Below are positions 18,621 to 27,435 of a stretch of 64,000 nt of DNA, one piece after another. The position numbers were made by a program, and so were the translations under genes. Every line of letters begins with the position of its first letter. The first letter of the stretch is position 1. The DNA lies in the NCBI RefSeq assembly GCF_009909185.1, contig NZ_JAAAMV010000006.1, forward strand, positions 1 through 64,000. Reading direction: 5' to 3'. Below the pieces are notes generated by a model. That model was not told the origin of the DNA. It saw only the letters and a program-made list of their open reading frames with translations, and searched no databases. Origin of the DNA: Paenibacillus glycinis (GTDB taxonomy: Bacteria > Bacillota > Bacilli > Paenibacillales > Paenibacillaceae).

Positions 18621-19667
18621 TCAGCTCCTTGTCTTGGATAATGCTTCCCAAATCCCGTTCAAATACGCGGCGCCGAGCGCCCGGTCGAACAGCCCGTAGC
18701 CCGGTCGGCCTTGCTCGCCCCAGATCATTCTGCCGTGATCCGGGCGAAGCGGACCTTCGAATCCGGTCGCGTGCAGCGCTTCGAGCACGCGCGTCATATC
18801 GATGGAGCCGTCCGAGGACAGATGCGCCGATTCCTGGAACGAACGCGGCCCCGTCCGCAATATGTTCCGCGTATGCGCGAAATGCAGCTTGCCGAGCGAG
18901 CCGAAGTGGCGAATGATCGCCATCAGGTCGTTCGCCTCGTTCGCGCCGAGCGAACCGGAGCAGAACGTGATGCCGTTCGCGGGACTCTCGACTTGCTCCG
19001 TGAGGCGGCGCAGCTGCGCCATGCTGCTGACGATGCGCGGCAATCCGAAGATCGGCCATGGCGGATCGTCGGGATGAATCGCCATGACGACGCCGGCTTC
19101 CTCCGCGACGGGAATAATGCGCTCCAGGAAGTAAGCGAGATTATCGAACAGCACGTCTTCCGTCACGTCCGCATAGGCCGCGATCAGCTGCCCCATCTCG
19201 TCCTTCGTGTAGCTGGCATCCCAGCCCGGAAGGGACAAATCGCCGTTTACCGGATCCATGCGGGAAATCGTCTCGTTCTCGAAGGTAAGCGCCGTCGAGC
19301 CGTCGGGCAGCACATGCGCCAAATTCGAGCGCGTCCAATCGAAGACCGGCATGAAGTTGTAGCATATGACGGGAACGCCGGCCGCGCCCAACCTGCGAAT
19401 GGTTTGACTGTAATTATCAATCAAACGGTCGCGCGATGGACGTCCCAGCTTGATGTCCTCGTGCACGGGAACGCTCTCGACCACGGCGAGGCGAAGCCCT
19501 GCCGATTCGATCGTTTCTTTCAGCGCCAGAATGGACGGCATCGGCCAAGCTTCGCCGACGGGCACGTCGTACAGGGCGGTGACGATACCGTAAATCCCAG
19601 GTATTTGGCGGATATTTTGCAGCGTGACGGGATCGTCTTGACCGAACCACCGGAACGTCATTTTCAT
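18621..19667 (-). CDS. uxuA: Mannonate dehydratase
   Basis: A 348-residue UxuA protein. Family landmarks are [16 protein letters not shown] at the N-terminus, [16 protein letters not shown] (about residue 105), [20 protein letters not shown] (metal-site His/Asp), FCSGSLG and the C-terminal [11 protein letters not shown]. It dehydrates D-mannonate to 2-keto-3-deoxygluconate. ATG 19667 follows GAGGTG at about 9 nt; an earlier in-frame ATG at 19721 has no site. It is the first gene of the six-gene operon. Confidence 0.93.
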   Translation of the reverse strand: MKMTFRWFGQDDPVTLQNIRQIPGIYGIVTALYDVPVGEAWPMPSILALKETIESAGLRLAVVESVPVHEDIKLGRPSRDRLIDNYSQTIRRLGAAGVPVICYNFMPVFDWTRSNLAHVLPDGSTALTFENETISRMDPVNGDLSLPGWDASYTKDEMGQLIAAYADVTEDVLFDNLAYFLERIIPVAEEAGVVMAIHPDDPPWPIFGLPRIVSSMAQLRRLTEQVESPANGITFCSGSLGANEANDLMAIIRHFGSLGKLHFAHTRNILRTGPRSFQESAHLSSDGSIDMTRVLEALHATGFEGPLRPDHGRMIWGEQGRPGYGLFDRALGAAYLNGIWEALSKTRS

Positions 19668-19735
19668 GCGGGCAGCACCTCTTATATCGATATTGTGAAG
19701 GCTTTCATTTCCAGGCAACAACCAAGGTCAGACTC

Positions 19736-19744
19736 ATTGTAGCA
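19736..19744 (-). promoter_or_regulatory. Extended -10 promoter of the uronate operon
   Basis: On the minus strand TGCTACAAT is an extended -10 (TGnTACAAT), about 70 bp upstream of uxuA. No good -35 box is present at 16-18 bp, which fits activator dependence such as the AraC regulator within the operon (inference). Confidence 0.5.
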
Positions 19745-19967
19745 TAGCCTTGCCGGAATGCATTCGACTCCCGCCATGAGATTAACCACAGTTAAATGAA
19801 TAGAAAGATTCGGTTGTTTGAATCAAGACGGCCCGCTCTGACGACGAAGAGCCGTCCTCGAATCGTTGCGATTCGGCGGACGGCCTGTTTGCTGCGGCAG
19901 CAGCGCGCTTGCAGATATAACGCAGCTCCGGCGCCGGGCATTGGCACATAAAGCCCCGGTTTCGTGC
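19745..19967. other. Intergenic region with a strong hairpin and no U-tract
   Basis: No gene is seen between the uronate operon promoter and the M24 peptidase stop. A hairpin at about 19850-19886 pairs GCCGTCC with GGACGGC and CGAATCG with CGATTCG around a TTG loop. Neither side has a run of T, so it may be only a weak terminator of the peptidase gene or an RNA-stability element. Confidence 0.5.
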
Positions 19968-21206
19968 CTAGAGGACGATGAGCCCTTCCGGCGACTTCGT
20001 TAATGCGCGGCAGCCGTCGTCCGTGATCAGATAGCTGTTCTCGATGCCGACGACGCCGCGGCCCGGGAACGTAAACTTCGGTTCGACGGCGAGCACCATG
20101 CCCGGTTCCAGCGGATTGCCGAATCCGCGGGCTAAAACGGGCCATTCGTCGACCTCGAGTCCGATGCCGTGCCCGAGGAATTTGACCTGATCGCTGCCGA
20201 AGCCCATAAAGTGGTCGGCCAAGCCGGCATGCGCGGCGTCTTTCAGCGAAGCCGCGTAGATCGCGTCGCATGCCGTGCCGGGCCGCATCAACCGTTCGGC
20301 ATGCCGGACGATGCGCTCCGAATGGGCATAGGCGTCCGCCAGGTCGTTCGCGAGGCTGCCGATAACGGCCGTCCGCGTCTGGTCGATGACGTAGCCGTCG
20401 ATGCAGCAGCCGATGTCGATCAAGATCGGTTCGTCGCGCCGAATCGTCCGCCGGCTGGTGCTCTGCGGAGCTGCCGGGCCGAGGCCTAGCCCGCCGGCCG
20501 GTCCGTCGAATGCGCTCGGCACGGCAGCTGCTGCGCCCGATCCCAGCATGCCGGTCATGATTTCCATATTATAGCTACGGGTCCGCATGAGACCGATATG
20601 TCCGCGGATACGCATCTCGTATTCGAGACGGGCCATCAGCTCCAGCTCGGATACGCCTTCCTTCAGCACGGGAAGCGACGCCTCCAGAGCTTCCGCCACG
20701 ACCTGCGCGGCCGCTTCGATCCGGCCGACCTCCCAAGGCGACTTGATCGTCCGCATGCCGCGCACCAACGAAGATCCGTCGGTTAACGCGGTTCCTGCAA
20801 CGCCGCCCGAGACCGCTTCGGCCAATCTTGCGTACGTCGTGGCCGGCAGGACGTCCATCTCCGTGGCGATGTTCACCGCGCTGACGGTGCCGCTGCCTCC
20901 GCCGAATACGGCCGGATGATCGCTTGCCAGCTGCGCGCGGAAACCGCGCAACGACGTCAGCGCGGTTACCGCGATCGCCGACTCCCGTCTCGCCCGCTCC
21001 AGGCTGCGTCTTACATAGAATACAGGTTCGCCGGCAGCGGGAACGAACGCGTATCCCGCCTGCATCGAGCCCGTGAAATAATAAAGGTCCACATGCTGCG
21101 TCACGAGAAAGGCGTCGATGCCCGCCTCCAGCATTCGAGCTTGCAGCCTGCCTATCCGCGCCGATACTTCTTCGCTCGCAATCGTTCCGATTTCCATGTC
21201 CCGCAC
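19968..21206 (-). CDS. M24-family metallopeptidase (Xaa-Pro peptidase-like)
   Basis: A 412-residue protein with an N-terminal creatinase/prolidase domain (residues about 10-155) and a C-terminal pita-bread domain (about 160-408). The five metal ligands are seen: the two Asp in LIDIGCCIDGYVIDQTRT, His in FLGHGIGLEVDEWP, and Glu in VLAVEPKF and GIENSYL. It probably cleaves X-Pro peptides or a related amide. The start is GTG 21206, 8-9 nt after GAGGAG; the ATG three codons later has a poorer spacing. It is a single-gene unit divergent from the permease. Confidence 0.88.
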   Translation of the reverse strand: MRDMEIGTIASEEVSARIGRLQARMLEAGIDAFLVTQHVDLYYFTGSMQAGYAFVPAAGEPVFYVRRSLERARRESAIAVTALTSLRGFRAQLASDHPAVFGGGSGTVSAVNIATEMDVLPATTYARLAEAVSGGVAGTALTDGSSLVRGMRTIKSPWEVGRIEAAAQVVAEALEASLPVLKEGVSELELMARLEYEMRIRGHIGLMRTRSYNMEIMTGMLGSGAAAAVPSAFDGPAGGLGLGPAAPQSTSRRTIRRDEPILIDIGCCIDGYVIDQTRTAVIGSLANDLADAYAHSERIVRHAERLMRPGTACDAIYAASLKDAAHAGLADHFMGFGSDQVKFLGHGIGLEVDEWPVLARGFGNPLEPGMVLAVEPKFTFPGRGVVGIENSYLITDDGCRALTKSPEGLIVL

Positions 21207-21357
21207 CGCTATCGCTCCTCGCTTCTGGTTCTGCTTCCCCATTACAACAAATGGCGGCGGGCCCGTCAACCAAGACGGCCGATACTTCCCGTTCCGTCCA
21301 AACGCGTTCCGAACACCTTGGAAGAAGCCGAGCTCCGAAGCTCCATTGAGAAAGTCC

Positions 21358-21386
21358 TTGTCAACCCGCACGAGACTATGTATTAT
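21358..21386 (+). promoter_or_regulatory. Promoter of the nucleobase permease gene
   Basis: TTGTCA (21358-21363), a 17-bp spacer and TATTAT (21381-21386) lie about 45 bp upstream of the start codon. No purine riboswitch or PyrR-type leader fits in the short leader. Confidence 0.7.
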
Positions 21387-21430
21387 CGATAAAGTTGCGC
21401 AATTACGGTTAATTGGAGGCTACCAGCACG

Positions 21431-22741
21431 ATGATGAAACAACGGGAAATCGACATTCGCGAAAGGCCGCCCCTCGGTCAGAGCTTGATGCTCAGCATCC
21501 AGCATTTGTTCGCCATGTTCGGCTCGACGGTGCTCGTGCCGAACCTGCTCGGCGTCGATCCGGCGATCTGCCTGCTGATGAACGGGATCGGCACGCTGCT
21601 CTATTTAGGGATCGTCAAAGGAAAAATACCCGCTTATCTCGGTTCAAGCTTCGCCTTTATCGCTCCCGCCGGCGCCGTGATCGGCAATCACGCCGCGCAT
21701 GCCGACGGCTATGCCGCGGCGCTCGGCGGCTTTATCGCAGCTGGCGTCGTATTCACCGTGATCGCCTTGATCATCCAGGCGGCAGGGACCGGTTGGATCC
21801 ATGTTCTGTTCCCGCCGGCCGCGATGGGCGCGATCGTAGCCGTCATCGGGCTCGAGCTCATTCCCGTCGCCGCCGGCATGGCCGGCTGGATCAAGTCTCC
21901 AAGCGCGGCGGCCGCGGACGCGTGGACGCCCGATTCGTCCGCGATCACGATCTCGATCGTTACCCTGCTCGTTACCGTGCTCGGTTCCGTGCTGTTTCGC
22001 GGCTTCATGCGCATCATTCCTATCCTGGTCGGCATCGTCTGCGGCTACCTGCTCGCTTATTTCATGGGCTATACCTCGTTTGATGCCGTAGCGGACAGCG
22101 GATGGTTCGCAGCGCCGACCTTCACGCTGCCGACCTTCGAATGGGCGGCGATTCTGACGATCGTGCCCGCGTCGCTCGTCGTCATCGCCGAGCACATCGG
22201 CCACCTGATCGTAACCGGCAATATCGTGCAGAAGGATCTGTCCAAAGACCCCGGGCTGCATCGTTCCCTGCTGGGCAACGGCGTATCCACCATCATCTCG
22301 GGCTTTCTCGGCTCCACGCCGAACACGACGTACGGCGAAAACATCGGCGTGCTCGCCATCACCCGCGTCTACTCGACCTTCGTGATCGGCGGCGCCGCGG
22401 TCTTCGCCGTGCTGCTGTCGTTTCTCGGCAAATTCTCGGCGTTAATCTCCGGGATTCCGCAGCCGGTCATGGGCGGCGTCTCGCTGCTCTTGTTCGGCGT
22501 CATCGCCGCCTCCGGTCTTCGCATGCTCGTGGAATCGAAGATCGATTACGGCAAACCGACGAATCTGTACCTGACGACCGTCGTGCTCGTAACCGGCTTG
22601 AGCGGCGCCAAGATCACGATCGGCGACTTCTCCTTGTCGGGAATGGCACTCGCGACGGTGACCGCGATCGTGCTCAGCTTGCTGTTCAAATTGTTCGAAA
22701 TCACGCGAATGTCCAACGATACGGAAGCTTCCGGACATTGA
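21431..22741 (+). CDS. NCS2-family nucleobase (uracil/xanthine) permease
   Basis: A 436-residue membrane protein of about 12-14 segments with the UraA-type pattern: LSIQHLFAMFGSTVLVPNLLG at the start, GSSFAFIAPAGAVIG, PASLVVIAEHIGHL and NTTYGENIGVLAITRV (the substrate-binding Glu region). It is a proton-coupled nucleobase importer; the whole sequence resembles uracil permease most, but the exact base is not proven. ATG 21431 follows GGAGG at about 11 nt; the in-frame TTG at 21413 is the ribosome binding site itself. Confidence 0.9.
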   Translation: MMKQREIDIRERPPLGQSLMLSIQHLFAMFGSTVLVPNLLGVDPAICLLMNGIGTLLYLGIVKGKIPAYLGSSFAFIAPAGAVIGNHAAHADGYAAALGGFIAAGVVFTVIALIIQAAGTGWIHVLFPPAAMGAIVAVIGLELIPVAAGMAGWIKSPSAAAADAWTPDSSAITISIVTLLVTVLGSVLFRGFMRIIPILVGIVCGYLLAYFMGYTSFDAVADSGWFAAPTFTLPTFEWAAILTIVPASLVVIAEHIGHLIVTGNIVQKDLSKDPGLHRSLLGNGVSTIISGFLGSTPNTTYGENIGVLAITRVYSTFVIGGAAVFAVLLSFLGKFSALISGIPQPVMGGVSLLLFGVIAASGLRMLVESKIDYGKPTNLYLTTVVLVTGLSGAKITIGDFSLSGMALATVTAIVLSLLFKLFEITRMSNDTEASGH

Positions 22742-22770
22742 TGCATTCCTCATCCTCCCGCAACAGATCG

Positions 22771-22804
22771 AAAGGCCGAGCGGTTCATCCGCCGGCCTTT
22801 TTCC
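22771..22804 (+). terminator. Terminator of the permease gene
   Basis: AAAGGCCG-A-GCGG ... CCGC-CGGCCTTT forms a bulged stem with a TTCAT loop followed by TTT, 30 bp after the stop codon. Confidence 0.8.
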
Positions 22805-22824
22805 ATGCGCTTCGATGACGGCGG

Positions 22825-23310
22825 TCAATTCGACGTCAATTCCGCCGTCCCTTTGATCGTCCACTCGATCGGTTCGATGACGGCGAACGCGCGCGGGTAC
22901 ACCATTCTGGCGATGAGCACGACGCCAGGACGATGCAGCGTCACCTCATAATCGTACGCGTCGTTCCGGTACGTGTACGGAAAAGCACGGTCATCATTTA
23001 TGACCTGAAAATCGACGATTTCCACCCGTTCCTTCCAATACGTCCCCGGCAGCGGTCGCCCGTCCTCGTCGAGCTGCAAATTGCGCTGCAAATACAAGCC
23101 CGCCTCCGCGCGGGCGGCCGATGCGTCGATATGCAGCCTTCCGTCTCCCAACGCGGCAGCATCGACCTGCTGGGCGGCGGCATGGGCAGCCCGGTTGACG
23201 GCATGCTTGCCTTGAAACAAAGCCGCCACGGCCATCTCCTCGTCCGTTTGCAGCGCATGCAGCAGCATCCAAACGACGGCCATCAGCATCACGAGCACAA
23301 GCTTGTACAT
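22825..23310 (-). CDS. Small TadE/pilin-like membrane-anchored protein
   Basis: A 161-residue protein with a transmembrane helix at residues 4-20 immediately after the start, then an extracytoplasmic part with a helix rich in Ala (HAVNRAAHAAAQQVDAAAL, residues about 35-55) and a beta-rich tail (YDYEVTLHRPGVVLIARMVYP). The layout resembles TadE/TadG-type minor pilins, with no cleavable prepilin leader. ATG 23310 follows AAAGGA. It is the last gene of the Tad-like operon. Confidence 0.55.
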   Translation of the reverse strand: MYKLVLVMLMAVVWMLLHALQTDEEMAVAALFQGKHAVNRAAHAAAQQVDAAALGDGRLHIDASAARAEAGLYLQRNLQLDEDGRPLPGTYWKERVEIVDFQVINDDRAFPYTYRNDAYDYEVTLHRPGVVLIARMVYPRAFAVIEPIEWTIKGTAELTSN

Positions 23311-23364
23311 GGTCGCGAGTTCCTTTCATGTGGCGCAATAAAACACCTGATCCTGCCGACTCGG

Positions 23365-23793
23365 CTAATCCGGCACGAATTCGCTCATCTTCGTGCCTGC
23401 CGCCTGCAATCTATCCTCGGCCGATGGCGGCTCCACGCCGATCAACCGGTCGATGTTGAAAAGTCCTTCGACGGGATAACTCGCCGTTACGGACAGCGGC
23501 GCTCCCCGCGGCAGCGGCTGGGCCGGATTCATCGCGTCCGCCCCGTTATCCGAGGTGACCTCGAACTCGATCGACTCGGGCTTCAGGCCGAAGGAGGCCA
23601 ATCGCCGCTTCGCTTCCTGCAGCATCGCGGCGTCGATGTAGCCGTAATCGCCGCTCGCCCCCACTTCCAGCAGATAGTCCACTTCTTGCTGAAGAACGGC
23701 TTGCCGCACGATGAGCACATGTTTGTAAATCGGACTGAACAAGAACCAGCACATCATCGCGGCAAGCAGCACGAACACGAGCAGGCTCTTCAC
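23365..23793 (-). CDS. Small pilin-like membrane-anchored protein
   Basis: A 142-residue protein with an N-terminal membrane helix (KSLLVFVLLAAMMCWFLF), then a short helix (VLIVRQAVLQQEVDYLLEVG) and an extracytoplasmic beta-rich part. It resembles the last gene of the operon in layout but not clearly in sequence. The start is GTG 23793, overlapping the TGA of the preceding tiny gene (GTGA) with GGAGG 8 nt upstream, so coupling is likely. Its role in the Tad-like machine is inferred from position. Confidence 0.6.
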   Translation of the reverse strand: MKSLLVFVLLAAMMCWFLFSPIYKHVLIVRQAVLQQEVDYLLEVGASGDYGYIDAAMLQEAKRRLASFGLKPESIEFEVTSDNGADAMNPAQPLPRGAPLSVTASYPVEGLFNIDRLIGVEPPSAEDRLQAAGTKMSEFVPD

Positions 23794-23936
23794 GGGCTCA
23801 TCCTCCGAATGCCGTCGCTCATATGGCCGCCGGACCGCTCCAGCTGCCGGTTCATCCCGTCGTCGCCGCCCGTCACTTCGCTATACACCATGATGGCGAC
23901 GATAATGAGCAGCAGCGTCATGAGCAGGGAACGCAT
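23790..23936 (-). CDS. Tiny single-span membrane protein of the Tad-like operon (48 aa)
   Basis: A 48-residue protein: a membrane helix at residues 3-18 (RSLLMTLLLIIVAIMVYSEV) and a short polar tail ending GIRRMSP. AAAGGAGG lies 7 nt upstream of ATG 23936, one of the best ribosome binding sites here, so it is surely translated. It resembles the tiny protein encoded just before it (both begin MRxxLxT), suggesting an ancient duplication. It may be a leaderless pilin-like subunit (inference). Confidence 0.75.
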   Translation of the reverse strand: MRSLLMTLLLIIVAIMVYSEVTGGDDGMNRQLERSGGHMSDGIRRMSP

Positions 23937-23968
23937 CGCGTCGCCTCCTTTGTAAAATGCGGTTAGGC

Positions 23969-24121
23969 TTAAGGGGTAAGCAGCGTGCTGATCCTCGTGT
24001 TGGCGGAATCTCCTTGCGATTGGATTTGCGCCTTCGTTCCCGTCGTATCCTTGGCGACGATGGCATTGAACAGCAGAATGACGACGACCAGCATCATCAC
24101 GGTAATCAAAATGTTGCGCAT
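23969..24121 (-). CDS. Tiny single-span membrane protein of the Tad-like operon (50 aa)
   Basis: A 50-residue protein: MRNILITVMMLVVVILLFNA gives the membrane helix, followed by a polar tail rich in Thr, Gln and Ser. AAGGAGGTGATC lies ahead of ATG 24121, a near-perfect ribosome binding site, and the gene starts 14 bp after tadC. The strong site suggests a major product. There is no G-[E/D] prepilin cleavage motif. It is the best candidate for the pilin of this system, but only by position and shape. Confidence 0.75.
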   Translation of the reverse strand: MRNILITVMMLVVVILLFNAIVAKDTTGTKAQIQSQGDSANTRISTLLTP

Positions 24122-24135
24122 GCGCGATCACCTCC

Positions 24136-25026
24136 TTAATTGAGTGATTGAAACAGTTTTTGTCCTTCCCGAACCCAAGGAAAGATAAAAATCTGAAACG
24201 TGTACAGAATGGGAATGCCGGCCAGCACGAACAAAAAATACGACGTCGATTCCTTCCGGCTGTCCTTGGCGAGCTCCAGCTTCTCTTTGTAGTCCTGGAT
24301 GCGCTCGCGAAGCAGCTCGTAATACTGTTCGCTCTCATGCAGGCGAAGCGAATCGACGGTCTCGACGAAGCTCAGCCCTTCTTCCGTGCCGAGCCGCAGC
24401 TTGAGCCGCCGCAGCGCTCCCTCCGCATCGTGATACCATTCGCCGAGCAACGTCTGCATATCGTTCCGCATGGTGCGGGTAAACGGCAGGCAGCGCATCA
24501 GCTTCGTATGAATGTGAAGCGACGAGCCCGCCAAATAGAGCAACTGATTGCTGACGGTATAAATCTCCTTGGTCATCCGTTCCGCGCGCGCCCTGCGAAT
24601 CGCTTCCAGCCATGGCTGATCCCAGAGCAGCAGCAGAACAAGCACGGCAAGGACCAGCGGCGGCGCGAAAGCCGGCAAAGCGGCGAGATGAAGCTTCATG
24701 ATTCCGTAGGCCACCGCGGTCCAAACCGGCGTTCCCGCGAGGATGATTCTGCGGAGCAGCAGGTAGACCGCCGCGTCGCCCGTGAAGCCGCAGCCGGCCA
24801 GCAGCCGCTCGCGCTCCTTGAAGACGGCGGAGCTCCGGTTCAGCCTCGCCGCGCGAAGCCAGCGCTCGCTTACCGAATGCGTCCGCCATTTCAATAACGC
24901 CAAATGGGCAAATCGCGGACGCTTGAACGAAACGGCTTTAAGCAGCGAGACGACAAGCACGATGCCGAGCGCATACTGAACGGCGAGCGCCGCCCACATC
25001 AGGGCGATGCCGAGTTCGTTGTTCAT
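24136..25026 (-). CDS. tadC: TadC-like type II secretion F-family membrane protein
   Basis: A 296-residue membrane protein with hydrophobic segments at about residues 8-30, 95-140 and 265-285, and a charged helical cytoplasmic part between them. This is the T2SF/TadC arrangement of an inner-membrane platform protein that works with the TadA ATPase. Overall similarity is weak by eye; the call relies on layout and on the neighbouring tadA and tadB. ATG 25026 has AAAGGAG about 12 nt upstream; it follows tadB by 16 bp. Confidence 0.72.
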   Translation of the reverse strand: MNNELGIALMWAALAVQYALGIVLVVSLLKAVSFKRPRFAHLALLKWRTHSVSERWLRAARLNRSSAVFKERERLLAGCGFTGDAAVYLLLRRIILAGTPVWTAVAYGIMKLHLAALPAFAPPLVLAVLVLLLLWDQPWLEAIRRARAERMTKEIYTVSNQLLYLAGSSLHIHTKLMRCLPFTRTMRNDMQTLLGEWYHDAEGALRRLKLRLGTEEGLSFVETVDSLRLHESEQYYELLRERIQDYKEKLELAKDSRKESTSYFLFVLAGIPILYTFQIFIFPWVREGQKLFQSLN

Positions 25027-25042
25027 CGGAGGCAGGCTCCTT

Positions 25043-25978
25043 TCACATTTTTTTACGGGAAAGCCAGAGTCCCATGACGAACGATAAGAAGATCATGACC
25101 GCGGCGTTCAGCAGCATGTTCCGCCCCCCGGGATCAAGCACGTAATACTTGTAGGCATTTTCAGGATTGTAGTGGAAATTAATGCCCACGAACAGCAGCA
25201 GAAACAGGATCGGCGAGAAATTGGCCAGACGGATCTCCAGCAGCTTGTTGCGATCCTGCTGATTGGTTCTGCGCGCCTTGCGCATATCCGTGATCAGATC
25301 CTTCAAGTTCGCGGCGATCGGATGCCCCTCCGCCAAGCCCGCCCGCACGATATTGATAAAATAATCGGCCCATACGTGGCCGAGCGAAGCCGCGAATATG
25401 CGCAGGCTCGCCTCGTCGTCCCCGCGCACGGAGATGTTCCGGTATAATTGTTCGAATACCGCCTGCATGGGGCCGAGCATCCGCTTCTCCTCGACCGTGC
25501 GCTGCAGCGCCGTGCGAATCTGCCTGCCGCCGCTGACGAGGCAGCATTGGTAGAACAGTTCGATGGCCGGAAGGAAATCGATGCGCGTCTTCATCTGGCG
25601 ATGCACCTGCATCGTTCGGAGCAGCAAATACGGAAGCGCCCCGAGAACGCCGCCCAGCAGCAGCAGCCCCTTCGCGCTCCGGAAAAACATCGCGCCGAAC
25701 GCCGCGCCTACCAGAAACAGCATCAGGCTGAGCACGACGACCGAGCCCGGCCGCAGGCTAAATTGGAGCGACTCCAGCAGCTCCGACAAATGGCGGTACG
25801 CCCGGTCGAACCGCTGCAGGTACCTGGACAGCCGCTCCTCGAACCGCTGCTCCTTGCGGTAGCTGAGCCTGCCGATTACCTGCTGGCGCTGCAGCCATAA
25901 ATCCAGCAGGCTGCGCACGGCGACGAACAGCGTGCAGAACAAGGCCGCGGCGAACGTATACAAACCAAGCTGCATCAT
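25043..25978 (-). CDS. tadB: TadB-like type II secretion F-family membrane protein
   Basis: A 311-residue protein with membrane segments near residues 5-22, 80-98, 100-115 and two at the C-terminus (about 250-268 and 285-303). Between them is the T2SF cytoplasmic domain (FLPAIELFYQCCLVSGG, then WADYFINIVRAGLAEGHPI). It is expected to form the inner-membrane platform with TadC. ATG 25978 overlaps the tadA stop (ATGA) and has GGAG 6 nt upstream; GTG 25990 is an alternative four codons longer. Confidence 0.78.
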   Translation of the reverse strand: MMQLGLYTFAAALFCTLFVAVRSLLDLWLQRQQVIGRLSYRKEQRFEERLSRYLQRFDRAYRHLSELLESLQFSLRPGSVVVLSLMLFLVGAAFGAMFFRSAKGLLLLGGVLGALPYLLLRTMQVHRQMKTRIDFLPAIELFYQCCLVSGGRQIRTALQRTVEEKRMLGPMQAVFEQLYRNISVRGDDEASLRIFAASLGHVWADYFINIVRAGLAEGHPIAANLKDLITDMRKARRTNQQDRNKLLEIRLANFSPILFLLLFVGINFHYNPENAYKYYVLDPGGRNMLLNAAVMIFLSFVMGLWLSRKKM

Positions 25979-27435
25979 GTAGCGCTCCACGCTCCGTTCT
26001 CCCGTGAGCCGGAGGCGGCAGCTCCGCCGGTGCTTAACCGGCCTTCAAGGCCAAGCTCCGGCCAGGCAGCCATCCCTTCCGGCCGCGCGCCGCCGTCGAG
26101 CCTGGCTAATGCCGCCGCGGAAGGCAGGCAGGGATACCGCCAATCCCCTGCTTCTTCATCGAATGTCGCCCATTCCTTCACGGCCGGCCCCCCGTTCTCC
26201 CAGCTGATCTCCGCCAGACGGACCAAGCGGCGCCTGCCTCCGATAAAGCGCATCTCGATGCCGATTTCCGTGACGTATTCGGCGATCCGCTTCGTCAACC
26301 GCTCCGGATTCAACCCTCGGCCATCCTGCATGCACATGTCCGCGATGGCCTCCGGCACGTCCTCCAGCGTATTGGCATGCAGCGTCGTCATGCTCCCCGC
26401 ATGTCCGCGGGTACAGGCACGGACGTAGATATTCGCATCCTCGTCCCTTATCTCGGCATGAATAATTCGCTGCGGGGACTGCCGGAGCGCCAGCTTGAAC
26501 GCCTGTACCGAACGATGCAGCGGGTCTTCCTCGTCCACCTCGTACTCGATGACGTTCTTCGCCGGAAAATCCCGCTGCAGCATCAGCTCGTGCCGGCTTT
26601 CGATCGTGACCAGGCGCTCCTCGTCCGGCATTTCGCCGATCAGCGCCTTGATCAGGTTCGTCTTCCCGGAGTTGGTCGGACCGATGATGACGACATTGAA
26701 CCGGGCATGCAGTACCGCCAGCAGCATCATTCGGAGTCTGTCGCTGATCGTGCCGTAAGCGGACTCGCTCAGCTGCGCCAGCCGGAACCGGCGCACCGTG
26801 TAGAAGCGCAGCGTAAGCGTCGGCTTCGCCGTAAAGCCGAACCCCGTCATCGTGACCCGCGTCCCGTCGCGGAGCATGACCTCCGCCCACCGTTTGCGCG
26901 GATTGATGCGATCGTTGTTGTACAGCACGAGATTCTGCTGAATCCGCTCCACCTCGCGGAGGGATTCGAACGCATAGGCGGACGGAAGCGCGACGCCGTC
27001 CCTTACCTCGAATACCGCCGTCCCCACGACTTGGATCTCCTCCAGCCCCTCGCGCTTGCGCAGCACGAGCTCGAGCACGTTCATCCCGATAACCTCGGCA
27101 AACAACGCTTCCGCCAACGTCGCGTAAGGATGGCGGTAGTCCGGAAGCTCGTGGATGCGCTGACGCAGCAGCCGGTCGGCGATCACCGCCAGAATCCGCT
27201 CCCGGTCGCCGGCATAACCCAATACGGCGCGATTCAAGCATTCGTTGTATTCCCGCCGTTCTTCCTCCGTCTCGCCCCGCGGCTGGGCCAGATAGGTCCT
27301 GACGTCCTCCGCCAGATGGCGGAAATCCCTCAGCGGATCCGCGCTCATCGCGGACAGCGGCGCGTCATGCCGCTCTTCCTCCGCCCACAGCTTGGCCGAA
27401 TAGGCCGCCGGCGAGAAACGTCCTTCTTTCTTCAT
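25975..27435 (-). CDS. tadA: TadA/CpaF-type secretion ATPase
   Basis: A 486-residue secretion ATPase. The C-terminal half holds the Walker A motif IIGPTNSGKTNLIKAL (about residue 255), the acidic aspartate-box region, the Walker B-like stretch RIIHAEIRDEDANIYVRA and the GHAGSMTTLHAN motif typical of TadA/CpaF. The N-terminal 150 residues are charged and helical. A 45-residue Ala/Gly/Pro-rich tail follows the ATPase domain. It powers assembly or secretion by the Tad-like complex. ATG 27435 overlaps the stop of the upstream CpaE-like gene (TAATG). Confidence 0.88.
   Translation of the reverse strand: MKKEGRFSPAAYSAKLWAEEERHDAPLSAMSADPLRDFRHLAEDVRTYLAQPRGETEEERREYNECLNRAVLGYAGDRERILAVIADRLLRQRIHELPDYRHPYATLAEALFAEVIGMNVLELVLRKREGLEEIQVVGTAVFEVRDGVALPSAYAFESLREVERIQQNLVLYNNDRINPRKRWAEVMLRDGTRVTMTGFGFTAKPTLTLRFYTVRRFRLAQLSESAYGTISDRLRMMLLAVLHARFNVVIIGPTNSGKTNLIKALIGEMPDEERLVTIESRHELMLQRDFPAKNVIEYEVDEEDPLHRSVQAFKLALRQSPQRIIHAEIRDEDANIYVRACTRGHAGSMTTLHANTLEDVPEAIADMCMQDGRGLNPERLTKRIAEYVTEIGIEMRFIGGRRRLVRLAEISWENGGPAVKEWATFDEEAGDWRYPCLPSAAALARLDGGARPEGMAAWPELGLEGRLSTGGAAASGSRENGAWSAT

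Noticed and set aside
19850-19886. Strong hairpin between the uronate operon and the M24 gene
   Set aside because: It lacks a U-tract on either strand, so it was not called a terminator and is only noted in the intergenic entry.
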